A stretch of 64,000 bases of DNA from Hoeflea_A sp965249925. GTDB lineage: Bacteria; Pseudomonadota; Alphaproteobacteria; Rhizobiales; Rhizobiaceae. This document shows, one piece after another, positions 1-10,100 of this stretch. A program made the translations under genes and the position numbers. The notes beneath the pieces were generated by a model. That model was given only the letters and a program-made list of their open reading frames with translations, was not told where the DNA came from and made no database searches. Position 1 is the stretch's first letter; the number at the start of each line of letters is the position of its first letter. The stretch is from assembly GCA_965249925.1 (NCBI GenBank), contig OZ252260.1:62001-126000 (forward strand), given 5' to 3'.

Positions 1-2448
1 GGCATCGACTTCATCCAGGTGGTCGATCCCGAAGTGCAGACGGTGCTTAGGGTCTATTTTGTCGTCGACCCGATCGACATGCAGCCGCCGCTGGCACCAC
101 CGCTGGCGCTTGCCAATTTCGGCGACACGGTCGTGTCCGGCCTTACCCTGCACATCGTCTCCGAGGAAAGCGGCGAAGCATCGGTCGTCGAGCGCGCCGA
201 CTGGCTGCGGCTTGACGGTGTGGCGGGACCGCGCACGGTGCTCGAGGTGGAGGTCGCCGAAGCCGGCGGTTTCTCGCCCTATACGCTGACCATCGACGAG
301 TCGCGGATCGACCGCTTCTTCAACGGCGTGTCCTTCTCGTTCAAACAGGGTTGTCCCAGCGACTTCGATTGCGACGACGAGCCTGACTGTCCGCCGGACG
401 AACTGCCGACAGCTCAGATCGATTACCTGGCCCGGGATTTTCATTCCTACCGGCGCGCGCTTCTCGATTTCGCCGCGCATAACTATCCCGACTGGCGCGA
501 GCAGCTGGAGGCCGACCAGGCCGTGATGCTGGCCGAGGCGCTGTCGCATCTGGGTGACGAATTCGCCTATGCGCAGGACCGAAACGCCCGTGAGGCGCAT
601 CTGGAGACCGCCACCCAGCGGCGCAGTCGCTCGGCTTTGGCCGCGCTGGTCGACTACGTACCGGACCCCGGTCAGGCGGCGACGACCGAATTGATCGTCA
701 CCGTGCGGCCCGGTGAAGGCGGCCGGCTCGCGGAAGCCGGACGCCACGTCTGGGCGGTGTTGACTGGCGTCTCGAGCGTGCCCTTCAAGATCGCCGCCGA
801 TCTCTGGTTGCACGAAGCCTGGAACCGCCTTCCCTTCCACATGCCGGATCCGGACAAGCCGTGCGTCGAGCTCGGCGCCACCGAAGCCTATTTGGCGACC
901 GATGCACCGACAGCCGCGCAGATCGATCCGACGAGTCCACTGTCGGCTGAGGAATTCTGGGCCGGCCGGCGCATGGCTATCGTCAGCGAACCGGCCGATG
1001 CGGCAGCACCCCGCCAGGCGGCGATCGTCACCGTGGTCGAAGTCGAGCGCACCGACGATCCGCTGATTTTGAGCGGCGGCATCCCCACCGAAATCGCCCG
1101 CATAAGGTGGCTGGAGCCGCTGCCCTTTGCGGCGCCGGCCGACACGCTGTTCGCCGATCTCAATGTCGTCGAAGCATCCGCCGGTGCCGAGACCGTCGAG
1201 ATGTTCCGGGTCGGCTCCGATGATGCGATCCGGGATGCCCATGCCGGTCTCAGCGAGGCACAGGTCGACGCCCTTCTGGCCCTGCCGCGCATGGTCGAGC
1301 GCGAGGCTCCGTTTGATCCGGACCTCAATGCCCGCGGTCGCATCCTGCGCTGCGGCCTTGTTGCAGCGCAAACCGCCAATCTCGGCTGGGACGGTCCCGG
1401 CGCACCGCGGCTGCGGGTCGAAACGCTGTTGCCGGATTCACTGACGGTCGATCCTGCGGCACCGCCCTGGGTCTATTTTCCAGATCTTATCGCCTCCGAC
1501 GCCAACGACTTAGCCTACACGCTCGAGGAAGGCACCTGGCGGGAAGTGCAGAAATGGCGGCTGCCCTTCGGCGAATTCAACCATCTCGATTATGCCAGCG
1601 ACCGCGGCTGGACGGTCCGTTTCGGCGACGGCGCTTTCGGCCGTGGTCCGGACACCGGCGATGTGGTGCAGATCACCTATGACACCGGCCCCGGCGCACA
1701 GGCCAATCTGCCGGCCAGCGCGGTGTCAACGCTCAGCGACCCGACGGGCAGCGGACTGCCCGGCCTCGACTTCGCCTCGGCGGTCGAAAACCCGCTGCCG
1801 ATTGATAGCGGACACGACGAGGAAAGCGCAGCTTCGATCCGGGTCCGCGCTCCGGAAGCCTATCGGGCGCGTCCGCGTCGCGCGGTCCGTCCCGAGGACT
1901 ACAGCGAGATCATCGAGCGCATGGACTGGGTGCAGCGGGCCAATTCGGTGACCCGCCACACCGGCTCCTGGCCGACCGATTTCGTCTCGGCCGATCCGCT
2001 CAACGGCTTCGCCACCACCGAGGAACAGGATCGCGAACTGGCCCGCGAGGTCGAGTGCATTCGCCAAGCGGCCCGCGACGCCCGCATTCTCCCGGCCGAC
2101 TATATCGACATCGACCTGATCGTGAAGGTCTGCGTCAAGCCGGACGCCTATCCGGGCGACGTGGCGGAACGGGTGACGGAGGCGCTCGCCACGCCTGGGT
2201 TCTTCAACCCGGCCAATTTCACGTTTGGCCAACCGCTGTCGCGCTCGTCGCTGGAGGCGGCGATCCAGTGCGTCGAGGGCGTGCGGGCCGTCGAAACATT
2301 GACCATCCGGCGCAGGCGCCGGCCGGGCTGGCATCCCTTCACCCAGCCGGAGATCGACGTCGGGCCCGGCCAGATCATCCGCCTGCAAAACGATCCGGAT
2401 CGACCATCACGCGGCACGCTGCAGGTCGAGACCACGGGAGGCGCATAG
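1..2448 (+). CDS. Baseplate J-like assembly protein, eCIS/phage-tail type (5' end outside window)
   Basis: The reading frame is open from base 1 (GIDFIQVVD), so the true start lies upstream; a GTG at 19 is inside the protein. About 815 codons are visible. The central part around codon 537 has FGDGAFGRGP, the motif that recurs in baseplate wedge (gpJ-like) proteins, followed by a Gly-rich strand-turn segment. An upstream block (YLARDFHSYRRALLDF, then a helix rich in Glu and Arg) is typical of the 'putative baseplate assembly protein' family found in contractile injection loci. The product would be part of the baseplate joining tail tube and spike. The gene is followed after 3 nt by a second baseplate-like gene. 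Family membership is recognised from motifs; an eCIS rather than a prophage is inferred from the neighbours, since sheath and tube genes are not in view. Confidence 0.8.
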   Translation, partial: GIDFIQVVDPEVQTVLRVYFVVDPIDMQPPLAPPLALANFGDTVVSGLTLHIVSEESGEASVVERADWLRLDGVAGPRTVLEVEVAEAGGFSPYTLTIDESRIDRFFNGVSFSFKQGCPSDFDCDDEPDCPPDELPTAQIDYLARDFHSYRRALLDFAAHNYPDWREQLEADQAVMLAEALSHLGDEFAYAQDRNAREAHLETATQRRSRSALAALVDYVPDPGQAATTELIVTVRPGEGGRLAEAGRHVWAVLTGVSSVPFKIAADLWLHEAWNRLPFHMPDPDKPCVELGATEAYLATDAPTAAQIDPTSPLSAEEFWAGRRMAIVSEPADAAAPRQAAIVTVVEVERTDDPLILSGGIPTEIARIRWLEPLPFAAPADTLFADLNVVEASAGAETVEMFRVGSDDAIRDAHAGLSEAQVDALLALPRMVEREAPFDPDLNARGRILRCGLVAAQTANLGWDGPGAPRLRVETLLPDSLTVDPAAPPWVYFPDLIASDANDLAYTLEEGTWREVQKWRLPFGEFNHLDYASDRGWTVRFGDGAFGRGPDTGDVVQITYDTGPGAQANLPASAVSTLSDPTGSGLPGLDFASAVENPLPIDSGHDEESAASIRVRAPEAYRARPRRAVRPEDYSEIIERMDWVQRANSVTRHTGSWPTDFVSADPLNGFATTEEQDRELAREVECIRQAARDARILPADYIDIDLIVKVCVKPDAYPGDVAERVTEALATPGFFNPANFTFGQPLSRSSLEAAIQCVEGVRAVETLTIRRRRRPGWHPFTQPEIDVGPGQIIRLQNDPDRPSRGTLQVETTGGA

Positions 2449-2451
2449 GCC

Positions 2452-4806
2452 ATGGGCATCGTCCACAGCAATGGCTGCGACTGTTCCGGCTGGGAACACC
2501 CGCCCGATCCGCTGATCCCGGCGGGCCTGGCGTTTTTGCCGCAGCGTCAGTGGCTGGGTTATGGCGAATATCGTCGCGCCCTGCTGTCGGCGATCCGTTC
2601 GCACCCGCCGCTTGAGCACTGGACGCCCAACCTGAGGGCCGGCGCGACACCCGATCTCGGCGTCATGCTCCTGGAATTCTGGGCCTATATCCTCGACGTC
2701 ACCGGCTTCTACGATGCCCGCATCGCCGAGCGCAGCTATCTCGCCACCGCACCTGACGCCGAAACCCTGGCGCGCCTTGTCAGGCTCGTCGGCTACCGGC
2801 CGCGGCCGGCCATGGCGGCGCGTGTGCTGCTCGCGCTGGAGGCCGACGACGCAGATCCGGTCGATGTTCCGGTCGGCACCGCCTTTCGGTCGGAGCCTTT
2901 CGAGAATGAAAAGCCGCAGGTTTTCGAACTGCTCGAAGCCGCCACCATCTGGCCGCAGCGCAACCGCTGGAGTTTCGCGCCGATCCGCGAGACGGAGTTC
3001 GACGGTGTCCTGACATTCCCGGCCGGCGCCGCGCCAAACCGCACTGGTGTGCTCGTTGTCTGGAACACCAACGGCAGCGAGGCCGCGGCGGGACGCGTCC
3101 GGGAAGTCGAAACAACCACGACACCGACGGGTGAAAAACTCATTCGCACCCGGCTCGACCCGGCCGGCGAGACGGCAGTCAACGGGCTGGCCGGCCTGAC
3201 CACGGCCGACCTGGCGGTGGCGCAGCTGCGCATCGCCGCCGGATTGTCCGGGTTCGCCTCTGATCCCTACGATGTGTCGGGAGGCGGCACGACGATCGTG
3301 CTCGACTCGCTCTACCCGCAGGTACGCCAGGACGATAACGTGGTGGTGGAAGTCGGCGGCGCCTTGCATCCGGCGAAGGTCGACACGGTATCGGCCAACA
3401 ACATCGAGCTGACGCCGGAAAACGGCAGCATCCCCGCGACCATCCTGCCGCAGACACAGATTGTACTGGATCGGGAAATCGCCGCCGATAGCGGCGCGCC
3501 GATCATTCATCTGTCGATGGCACCCCTGCCTTCCCCGCGGCGACCGACCAAGCCGCTGATTTCACTGACTGACCTGCAACCCTCGGCGACGCTGGCCGGC
3601 CCGTTTGAGCAACTCGACGACGCACCTGCCTCGGGGCTGGCCATTGCCGTCGGCAAGAAGCGCAAAGGCGCCGAACTGCCGGGCACGGTCCAGGCGCTGG
3701 CCGATGGGAGCGGCCTTTACACACCCGACAGCGGCACGGATCCATTTGCTGATCCTCTGGCGGCACCGGCGCAGCTGTTCGGCAACGTGGTGGAGGCGGT
3801 GCGCGGCGAAACCGTTTACAACGAGATCATGGGCTCCAGCGACGGCGCCACCGCCAATCAGGCCTTCGCGCTGAAAAAGAGCCCGCTGACCTGGACGGAG
3901 GATCCGGCCTGCCCCGACGGCCGCCGCGCGTATCTCGAGGTCACGGTCGATAACATCATCTGGGATCGTGTCGATACGCTGTTCGACACGGCACCCGACG
4001 CGCGCATCTACATCGTCCGTCAGCAACCGGACGGCACCTCAGAGATTGTCTTCGGTGACGGCGTGAACGGGGCGATCCCACCGTCGGGCGGCGGCAATGT
4101 CGTCGCCACCTGGTATCGCTACGGCGGCGGCAGCGCCAAGCCGCCGCCCGGCTTCATCCATCAGCTCAAACGCCCGGTGACCGGTGTGTCGCGGGTGCGC
4201 AGCCCGCTTGCTCCGAGCGGCGGCGCCGATGCCGACAGTGCGCAGGACCTGCGCGGCAATGCGCCGGATTTCGCGCTGGCGCTGGGCCGCGCCGTCTCCA
4301 TCGCCGATTTCGAAGCGCTTTCCCGCAGCTTCCCGGGCGTTCTCAACGCGGCTGCCGGCTGGGCCTGGGACGGCAGGAAACAGCGCGCGGTGACAACCGT
4401 GTGGATCATCCCCGACCAGGGCGATCCGGGTGACGAACTGCAAGCCTGGCTGAAGGGGCTCGCCGCACCCGGGCTGGGCATCTCCGTCACGCTTGCCGTC
4501 GTGCACGACCTGGACACACTCAGCATCGATATCACGGTCGACACCGCACACGATCCGGAGCTTGTGCGGCTCGCCGCCCTGTCGGCGCTGTTCGATGCCG
4601 AGATTGGTGTACTGGCACCCGCCAACATCGTCATCGGCCAGCCGATCTACCGCAGCGTCATCGTCAAGGCGCTGCATCTGGTGGCCGGCGTGGCCTCGGT
4701 GCGCAGCGTGCGCCTCGGCGGATCGCCGCTCGATTATGGAGAACATCCGGGCGAAGGCGGCTGGTTCGACCTGGAAGCCAAGGCGTCGGTGGGAGTGGTG
4801 CAATGA
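2452..4806 (+). CDS. Second baseplate J-like assembly protein
   Basis: This 784-aa protein has the same architecture as the preceding gene but is clearly not a copy. The N-terminus is Cys-rich (HSNGCDCSGWEHP). It has a helical block near residues 60-120 (LRAGATPDLGVMLLEFWAYILD) and a baseplate-J motif, IVFGDGVNGAIPP, around residue 532. The C-terminal quarter resembles gpJ beta/alpha domains. It probably forms the second wedge subunit of the baseplate. The ATG at 2452 follows the previous stop by 3 nt, and its own stop overlaps the next start (ATGA at 4803-4806), so translation is probably coupled. Paired large J-like proteins are usual in this type of injection locus. The specific Afp-style number cannot be assigned without alignment. 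Confidence 0.8.
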   Translation: MGIVHSNGCDCSGWEHPPDPLIPAGLAFLPQRQWLGYGEYRRALLSAIRSHPPLEHWTPNLRAGATPDLGVMLLEFWAYILDVTGFYDARIAERSYLATAPDAETLARLVRLVGYRPRPAMAARVLLALEADDADPVDVPVGTAFRSEPFENEKPQVFELLEAATIWPQRNRWSFAPIRETEFDGVLTFPAGAAPNRTGVLVVWNTNGSEAAAGRVREVETTTTPTGEKLIRTRLDPAGETAVNGLAGLTTADLAVAQLRIAAGLSGFASDPYDVSGGGTTIVLDSLYPQVRQDDNVVVEVGGALHPAKVDTVSANNIELTPENGSIPATILPQTQIVLDREIAADSGAPIIHLSMAPLPSPRRPTKPLISLTDLQPSATLAGPFEQLDDAPASGLAIAVGKKRKGAELPGTVQALADGSGLYTPDSGTDPFADPLAAPAQLFGNVVEAVRGETVYNEIMGSSDGATANQAFALKKSPLTWTEDPACPDGRRAYLEVTVDNIIWDRVDTLFDTAPDARIYIVRQQPDGTSEIVFGDGVNGAIPPSGGGNVVATWYRYGGGSAKPPPGFIHQLKRPVTGVSRVRSPLAPSGGADADSAQDLRGNAPDFALALGRAVSIADFEALSRSFPGVLNAAAGWAWDGRKQRAVTTVWIIPDQGDPGDELQAWLKGLAAPGLGISVTLAVVHDLDTLSIDITVDTAHDPELVRLAALSALFDAEIGVLAPANIVIGQPIYRSVIVKALHLVAGVASVRSVRLGGSPLDYGEHPGEGGWFDLEAKASVGVVQ

Positions 4807-7085
4807 GTGGCGACAACCTGATCACCGCAACCCGCGCCGATGACGGCTACGAACGCCACTACGCCGAAAAGCTGTGGGCGCTGATCCCGGAGGTCTATCG
4901 CCATGAGGACGGCCTGGCCCCGCAGCCCGGACAGCTGCGCGCGCTGGTCGAGATCATCGCCGCCGAGGCGGCGACGGCACGGCGCAGCATCGATCGATTG
5001 TGGGCCGACACCCGCATCGACGAGGCCGACGACTGGGCGATCCCCTATATCGGTTCGCTGGTCGGCGCCCGGCTGGTCAACGTGCTCAACCGGGCCGGTC
5101 AACGCGCCTCGGTCAAACGGGCGATTTACTATCGCCTGCGCAACGGCACGCGGGCTTTGCTGGAAACACTGGCCGACGACATTGCCGACTGGGATGCTGT
5201 GGCCTCGGAAGCCTTCAAGCGGCTGTTCCGCTCGATGCACCTGCTCGACGGCCCACCGCCGGTCGGCCCGATCACCGCATCGCCGCAATGGGGATTCCCG
5301 GACCTGCGTTCGGCCCGCATCGGTGACACGATCGACGGCCCGTTCGACGACGTTGCGCACCGCCCGGACTTTCGCCGTATCCGCGGCTTGAAGGGGCGGT
5401 ACAACATTCCCAAGGTCAATCTGCACCTTTTTCGCCACTACGCCTTCGCGCTGCGAAACGTCACGCCGGTCGAGCTCGATCCCACCCATTGGACCCTCGA
5501 TCCCAGTGGCCGCGATGTGGCGCTATACCAGCGCGGCGGCGCGCCGGGTGAGGAATGCCGCCTGCGTCGCGAGTGGGAGGTGCGGGGGCCGCTCGACTGC
5601 CGGCGGCTCAATGCGGCGTCCTTCGCGCCCTCCATCGAGGACGCCCCGCCGGGCATGGACACCGATCTGGAACTGCTCTACGGCCGCCTGTTCCGCACCG
5701 AAGCGGCGCTGATGCATCTTGCGACGGCCCTCAGATCCGATATCACGCTGCCGCAGAACGCCCGCATCCTGTTGTCGGGCGCCATCATCGACGACTGTCC
5801 CAAGCGCAACCTGCTGCCGGGCGGCGATCCGGCGACGTTGTCACTGTCTTTGATCGTGGACACCGGTGCCGATCCGCAACCGATCGGACCGGAACGACTC
5901 TATGCGGCGGCGCTGTCCAACTGGGCCGACGCGCTGATCCTGCCCGAATGGGCCGATGTCTTTGTCGATCCCGACACCGGCCGTGTGCTGCTCGATCCGG
6001 CAGTCGGCGTCACGCTCGCCCTGCAGCCGCAATTGCACTTTTACGGCGCCTTCTGGCCGGTGGGCGCCGGTACCCATGACCGCTCGGCCTATCTGCAACC
6101 GAGCGATTTCGATGTCGTTGCCAGCGTAACGCCGAGCTTCGCCACCAACCGCAGCGGCACCGAGCGCATTGTCGACTCCCGGACCTATCGACCGACGCTC
6201 GGCGCCGGCGACACCATCACCGTCGACGAGCGCTGGCGCCTCGAAGCCGACGATGGCGAGCGGCCTTATGTGGCGATCACCGTAGCCGGCGGCGTGGTCA
6301 CAATTTCGCCCGTTGCCGATGGCGCCGTTCTCGAGATCGACGGCATCTGGCTTGCCATCCTGACCGGTGTCGCCGGCACCGTGACGACCCGCCTCGTTCT
6401 CGACGGCCTTTGGTCGATGGTGCGGTTTTCCAACGTCACACTGGATCCAGGCGGCGAGTTGGCCGCCCTGACCGGCAATCCGCCCGGCCTGCAGCCGGCG
6501 ATCGTGCTGGAAGCCGCCGGTACGATCGAAACGCTGGTCATCGATCGCTGTATCACCGGACCGATCCGGGAGGTGGTGAGTGCGGTCGACCCCTGCTCGG
6601 CGAATGAAATCGTGATCTGCGATTCCATCGTCATGGGACAACCGTCTGACCCGGCCGTCGAAGCGCCCAACGCGGCGCTGCGTATCGAGCGCAGCACGGT
6701 GTTCGGCGATATCGTCGCCGGTAGCTTGCACGCCGACCACCTGCTCGCCGACGGTCGCTTGATGGTCGAGGACGTGCAGGGCTCCTGCGTTCGCTTCAGC
6801 GCCGCGATTGCCCACGGCACGCCGAATGCCATCGACGGGTATGAATCGGTCTTCTACCCGGATGCCCTGCCCGGTGCGTTGTTCGTTTCGCGCCGCTTCG
6901 GCGACGCGTCGCTGGCGCAGCTGCGCCGCACGGCACCGGATGAAATCCGCCGTGGTGGCGAGAACCGCACTGAGATCGGCGTCCACAACCGGGCATTGGC
7001 GCCGATCAAGCACGACGATCTGCGTGCCAAGACAGCCGAACACATGCCGATCAATGCCATCGCCCAGTTCGTTTTCGAGACCTGA
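4803..7085 (+). CDS. Tail protein with P2 gpI-like N-terminal domain
   Basis: This is a 760-aa protein. Residues about 18-115 (YAEKLWALIPEVYRHEDG, then IPYIGSLVGARL and an Arg-rich helix ending GTRALLETLADDIADW) match the tail-protein-I type domain that docks the baseplate to peripheral or fibre proteins. The remaining ~600 residues are beta-rich and poorly conserved; I recognise no enzymatic motif. The gene starts with a 4-nt overlap on the second baseplate gene and precedes the long beta-helix gene by 67 nt, so it sits where a baseplate-to-fibre adaptor is expected. The C-terminal part contains short repeated Asp/Gly-rich strands (IDRCITGP, ICDSIVMG) that look like a short beta-helix. Role inferred from domain and position. 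Confidence 0.72.
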   Translation: MSGDNLITATRADDGYERHYAEKLWALIPEVYRHEDGLAPQPGQLRALVEIIAAEAATARRSIDRLWADTRIDEADDWAIPYIGSLVGARLVNVLNRAGQRASVKRAIYYRLRNGTRALLETLADDIADWDAVASEAFKRLFRSMHLLDGPPPVGPITASPQWGFPDLRSARIGDTIDGPFDDVAHRPDFRRIRGLKGRYNIPKVNLHLFRHYAFALRNVTPVELDPTHWTLDPSGRDVALYQRGGAPGEECRLRREWEVRGPLDCRRLNAASFAPSIEDAPPGMDTDLELLYGRLFRTEAALMHLATALRSDITLPQNARILLSGAIIDDCPKRNLLPGGDPATLSLSLIVDTGADPQPIGPERLYAAALSNWADALILPEWADVFVDPDTGRVLLDPAVGVTLALQPQLHFYGAFWPVGAGTHDRSAYLQPSDFDVVASVTPSFATNRSGTERIVDSRTYRPTLGAGDTITVDERWRLEADDGERPYVAITVAGGVVTISPVADGAVLEIDGIWLAILTGVAGTVTTRLVLDGLWSMVRFSNVTLDPGGELAALTGNPPGLQPAIVLEAAGTIETLVIDRCITGPIREVVSAVDPCSANEIVICDSIVMGQPSDPAVEAPNAALRIERSTVFGDIVAGSLHADHLLADGRLMVEDVQGSCVRFSAAIAHGTPNAIDGYESVFYPDALPGALFVSRRFGDASLAQLRRTAPDEIRRGGENRTEIGVHNRALAPIKHDDLRAKTAEHMPINAIAQFVFET

Positions 7086-7152
7086 GGTCCGTGATCCGAT
7101 GACAGCAGTCCCGACACACACAGACCCGGATCCGGCCAGTTAGGAGAGCCCC

Positions 7153-10100
7153 ATGTCCGCCGACATTTCCCGACATTCGCTCCGCCTCGAACAGCTGTAT
7201 TCGGGCGTCGTACGCCAGCAGGGGCGCACACCGTTGGATTCGGAGGAAAACGAAGCTTCCGACATCATCAGTCTGGCGCTGCGGCGCAGCCTCGCCGAAA
7301 CCATCTGCAGCGGCGGGACGCCCGACGGAGGCTTCGCCGTCGAATCGCTGGAGATCCTGCCCGGCGACGAACACTACGACCTGACCTATGGTGCCGGCAC
7401 CTTTTACCTGGGCGGCCTTCGGGTGGAAAACGGCCCGGATCCGGAAACCTACAGCGATCAGCGCGACTGGCTCGATCGCAGCCTGTACGGTGATTTGCCG
7501 GACGTGCCGGCACTCGCCGACGGCGAGACCCGCACCGACCTGGTCTGGCTGGAAGGGTGGGAGCAGCATGTCTCGGCCTTCGAGGACGGCGAACTGATCG
7601 AAACGGCGCTGGGCGGTGTCGATACCACCGGCCGCAAGCGGCCGATGCGCCGGGTTCGTGTCGCCACCGACGTCCCGGCCGATGGTTGCGCCGAGGCCTT
7701 TGCCGAATTGATCCAGCGTATCGGCGACAACGCGGAATTTGATCCGACGGCCTCGGCGCTTGTTTCAACGACCGAACTGACGATTGGATTTGTCGACACG
7801 GAACCGGTCGAGGATCTCTGCTCGCCGCGCGCCGAGCCGGGTTTTTTGGGAGCCCGCAACGAGACCATCCGCATCGCCATCACCGAGCCGGGCGAATTCG
7901 TCTGGAGCACCGACGCGACGCTTTACCGCGTCCAGGTCGCCGATGACACCAATGGCAATCGGCGCCGGCTCAATTTCCTCAATGAGCCACGCGATGCCTT
8001 CGCCTTTCCGCTGGCCGGCCAGACGCTGGAATTGCTGCCGTGGTCGGCAATCCTGGTGAACAATGAGAAGGCCGCCGCGCCAATGGGCCGCTTTTTCGAA
8101 ATCGACAACGGCTACGACGAATCGGGCAGCGTCATCGTCACGACCGACGTTCCGCTCGACTGGGAAAATTGGCTCACCGCCTTGCCGGCTTCGCTGGACG
8201 GCCAGTTCGACGCGCCGGGTGAGAACCGGTTCTTCTTCGCCCGCATCTGGACCAATGGCGAGGGCCAGGGTGGTGCGCCGACCCAGGCAACCGGATCCGG
8301 TGTGGTGCTCGGCGACACCGGCCTGACGGCGACCTTCAGCGCCGACGGCAAACGGCGCGATCGCTGGATCGTCTCGGCGCGTACCAACACCCCGTCGCGG
8401 ATTCTGCCCTGGGGCCTGCATGACGGCGAACCGCCGATGGGGCCCAAACGTCATCTCGCGCCGCTGGCCCTCATTCACTGGACCGGACAGACGGGCGCTC
8501 CGCCGACCTACGAAATCGTCGACTGCCGCCACCGGTTCCGGCCGCTGTGCCGGGTCAACGGCTGCTGCCGCATCACCGTCGGCGACGGCCGCAACAGCCA
8601 CGGCGACGTCAATCTCATTCAGCTGGCGGTCAATCTGCTGCCGCCGGACGGCGGTGAAATCTGCATCCTGCCGGGCGAATACGAGGAGCATGTCGTCATC
8701 GATAACCTTGCAAACGTCACGCTCACCGGATGCGGGGAATCGACGCTCTGGCTCGATGACGGCGAGGCGCGGCCACTGCTGCACATAATCGGTTCGACGG
8801 ATATCACGGTGCGCCGCATCGCCATGCAGAACGTCTTCGCCGAGGCCATCATTGCCGAGGCCGACACCGCCAATGCGCCGGATATCCTGCCGGAGCAGAT
8901 CCTGCTGGAAGATCTGTTCATCACCATTTCGGATTTCGGCGCCATCGCCGGCCGCGGCGGCTTGGACTACACCTTGCGGCGTTGCCATGTGGAGCTGGAT
9001 GCCCTCAGCGACGGCATCGGCAACGGTGCCGGCGTCTCACCGGCGGTGTTCCTGCTAGGAACCAACCTGACCATCGAGGATTCGTCCGTCGTCGCGCTCG
9101 ACCTGACGCAGCGCCAGCAGCTTGGGCTTGGCGGCTATCACATCGGCGGCGGCTCGGACCAGGTGATGATCCGTCGCAACCGCCTGTTCGGCGGCAACGG
9201 CAACGGCATCACGCTCGGTTCGGTGCGCATGATTGAATGGCCCATACCGGGGACCAATTTCGATTCCGCCATCGAGCAATCCTTCGAGACACGGGTCAAC
9301 TACACCTCCAATTACCGCGCCAACATGGGTATGGCCGGCTATTACGGCACGCCGCTGCAGATCAATGCGATCGGCTGTATCGACATCGGACCGATCGATC
9401 CCGGCGGCGACGGCGGCGAACAGCCGGACCCGCTGTTTCCCGTATCGGAAGGACCGGTCACCAATATCCGCATCGAGGACAACACGATCGCGGAAATGGG
9501 CCTGAACGGCATTTCGACCCACCTGCTGTCGATCTTCCAGGTGGTATTCGTCGACGAACCGGTCGACGCCATCGCCGTCGAGAACATGGTCGTCTGGCAC
9601 AACAGGATCGAAAACTGCGTCCGTGGCGAGGTGCCCGATCCGGGGGCGCTGCTGCGCCAGTTCATCGGCTGGGGCGGGATCGCCCTCTCGATAGCTGCCG
9701 ATGTCGAGGTCACGCACAATCTGATTGCCGGCTGCGGCGCAGGCCATGACAGCTCCGTCTGCGGCGCCTTCGTGGCGATTGGCGAAGACCTGGTGTTCGA
9801 ACACAACCGCATCGAGGCCAATGGCCGCGGTCAGGTCGACGGCGGCGCGCCGCGGCCCGGACGGCGCGGCGGTATCATCATCGGCCTCGGCATGGGCGGC
9901 CTGCAGACCGACACCATACCCGGCAGTGGCCGGCGTCAGGTCAACCGGCCGGCCTTGCGCTGTCATGCCAATGAGATCCACGCGCCCGGTGCACGCGCCC
10001 TGAAAGCGATTCTTGCCGGACCGGCGCATGTGACCGACAACCGGCTGACCGGCTCCGGGCAGAGCCTGCTGTTCTCCAACCCGTTCGCGGCACTGGCCGC

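Noticed and set aside
7099..7143. 14-codon ORF between tail protein and beta-helix genes
   Set aside because: No Shine-Dalgarno and no conservation visible; its stop merely overlaps the next ribosome binding site.
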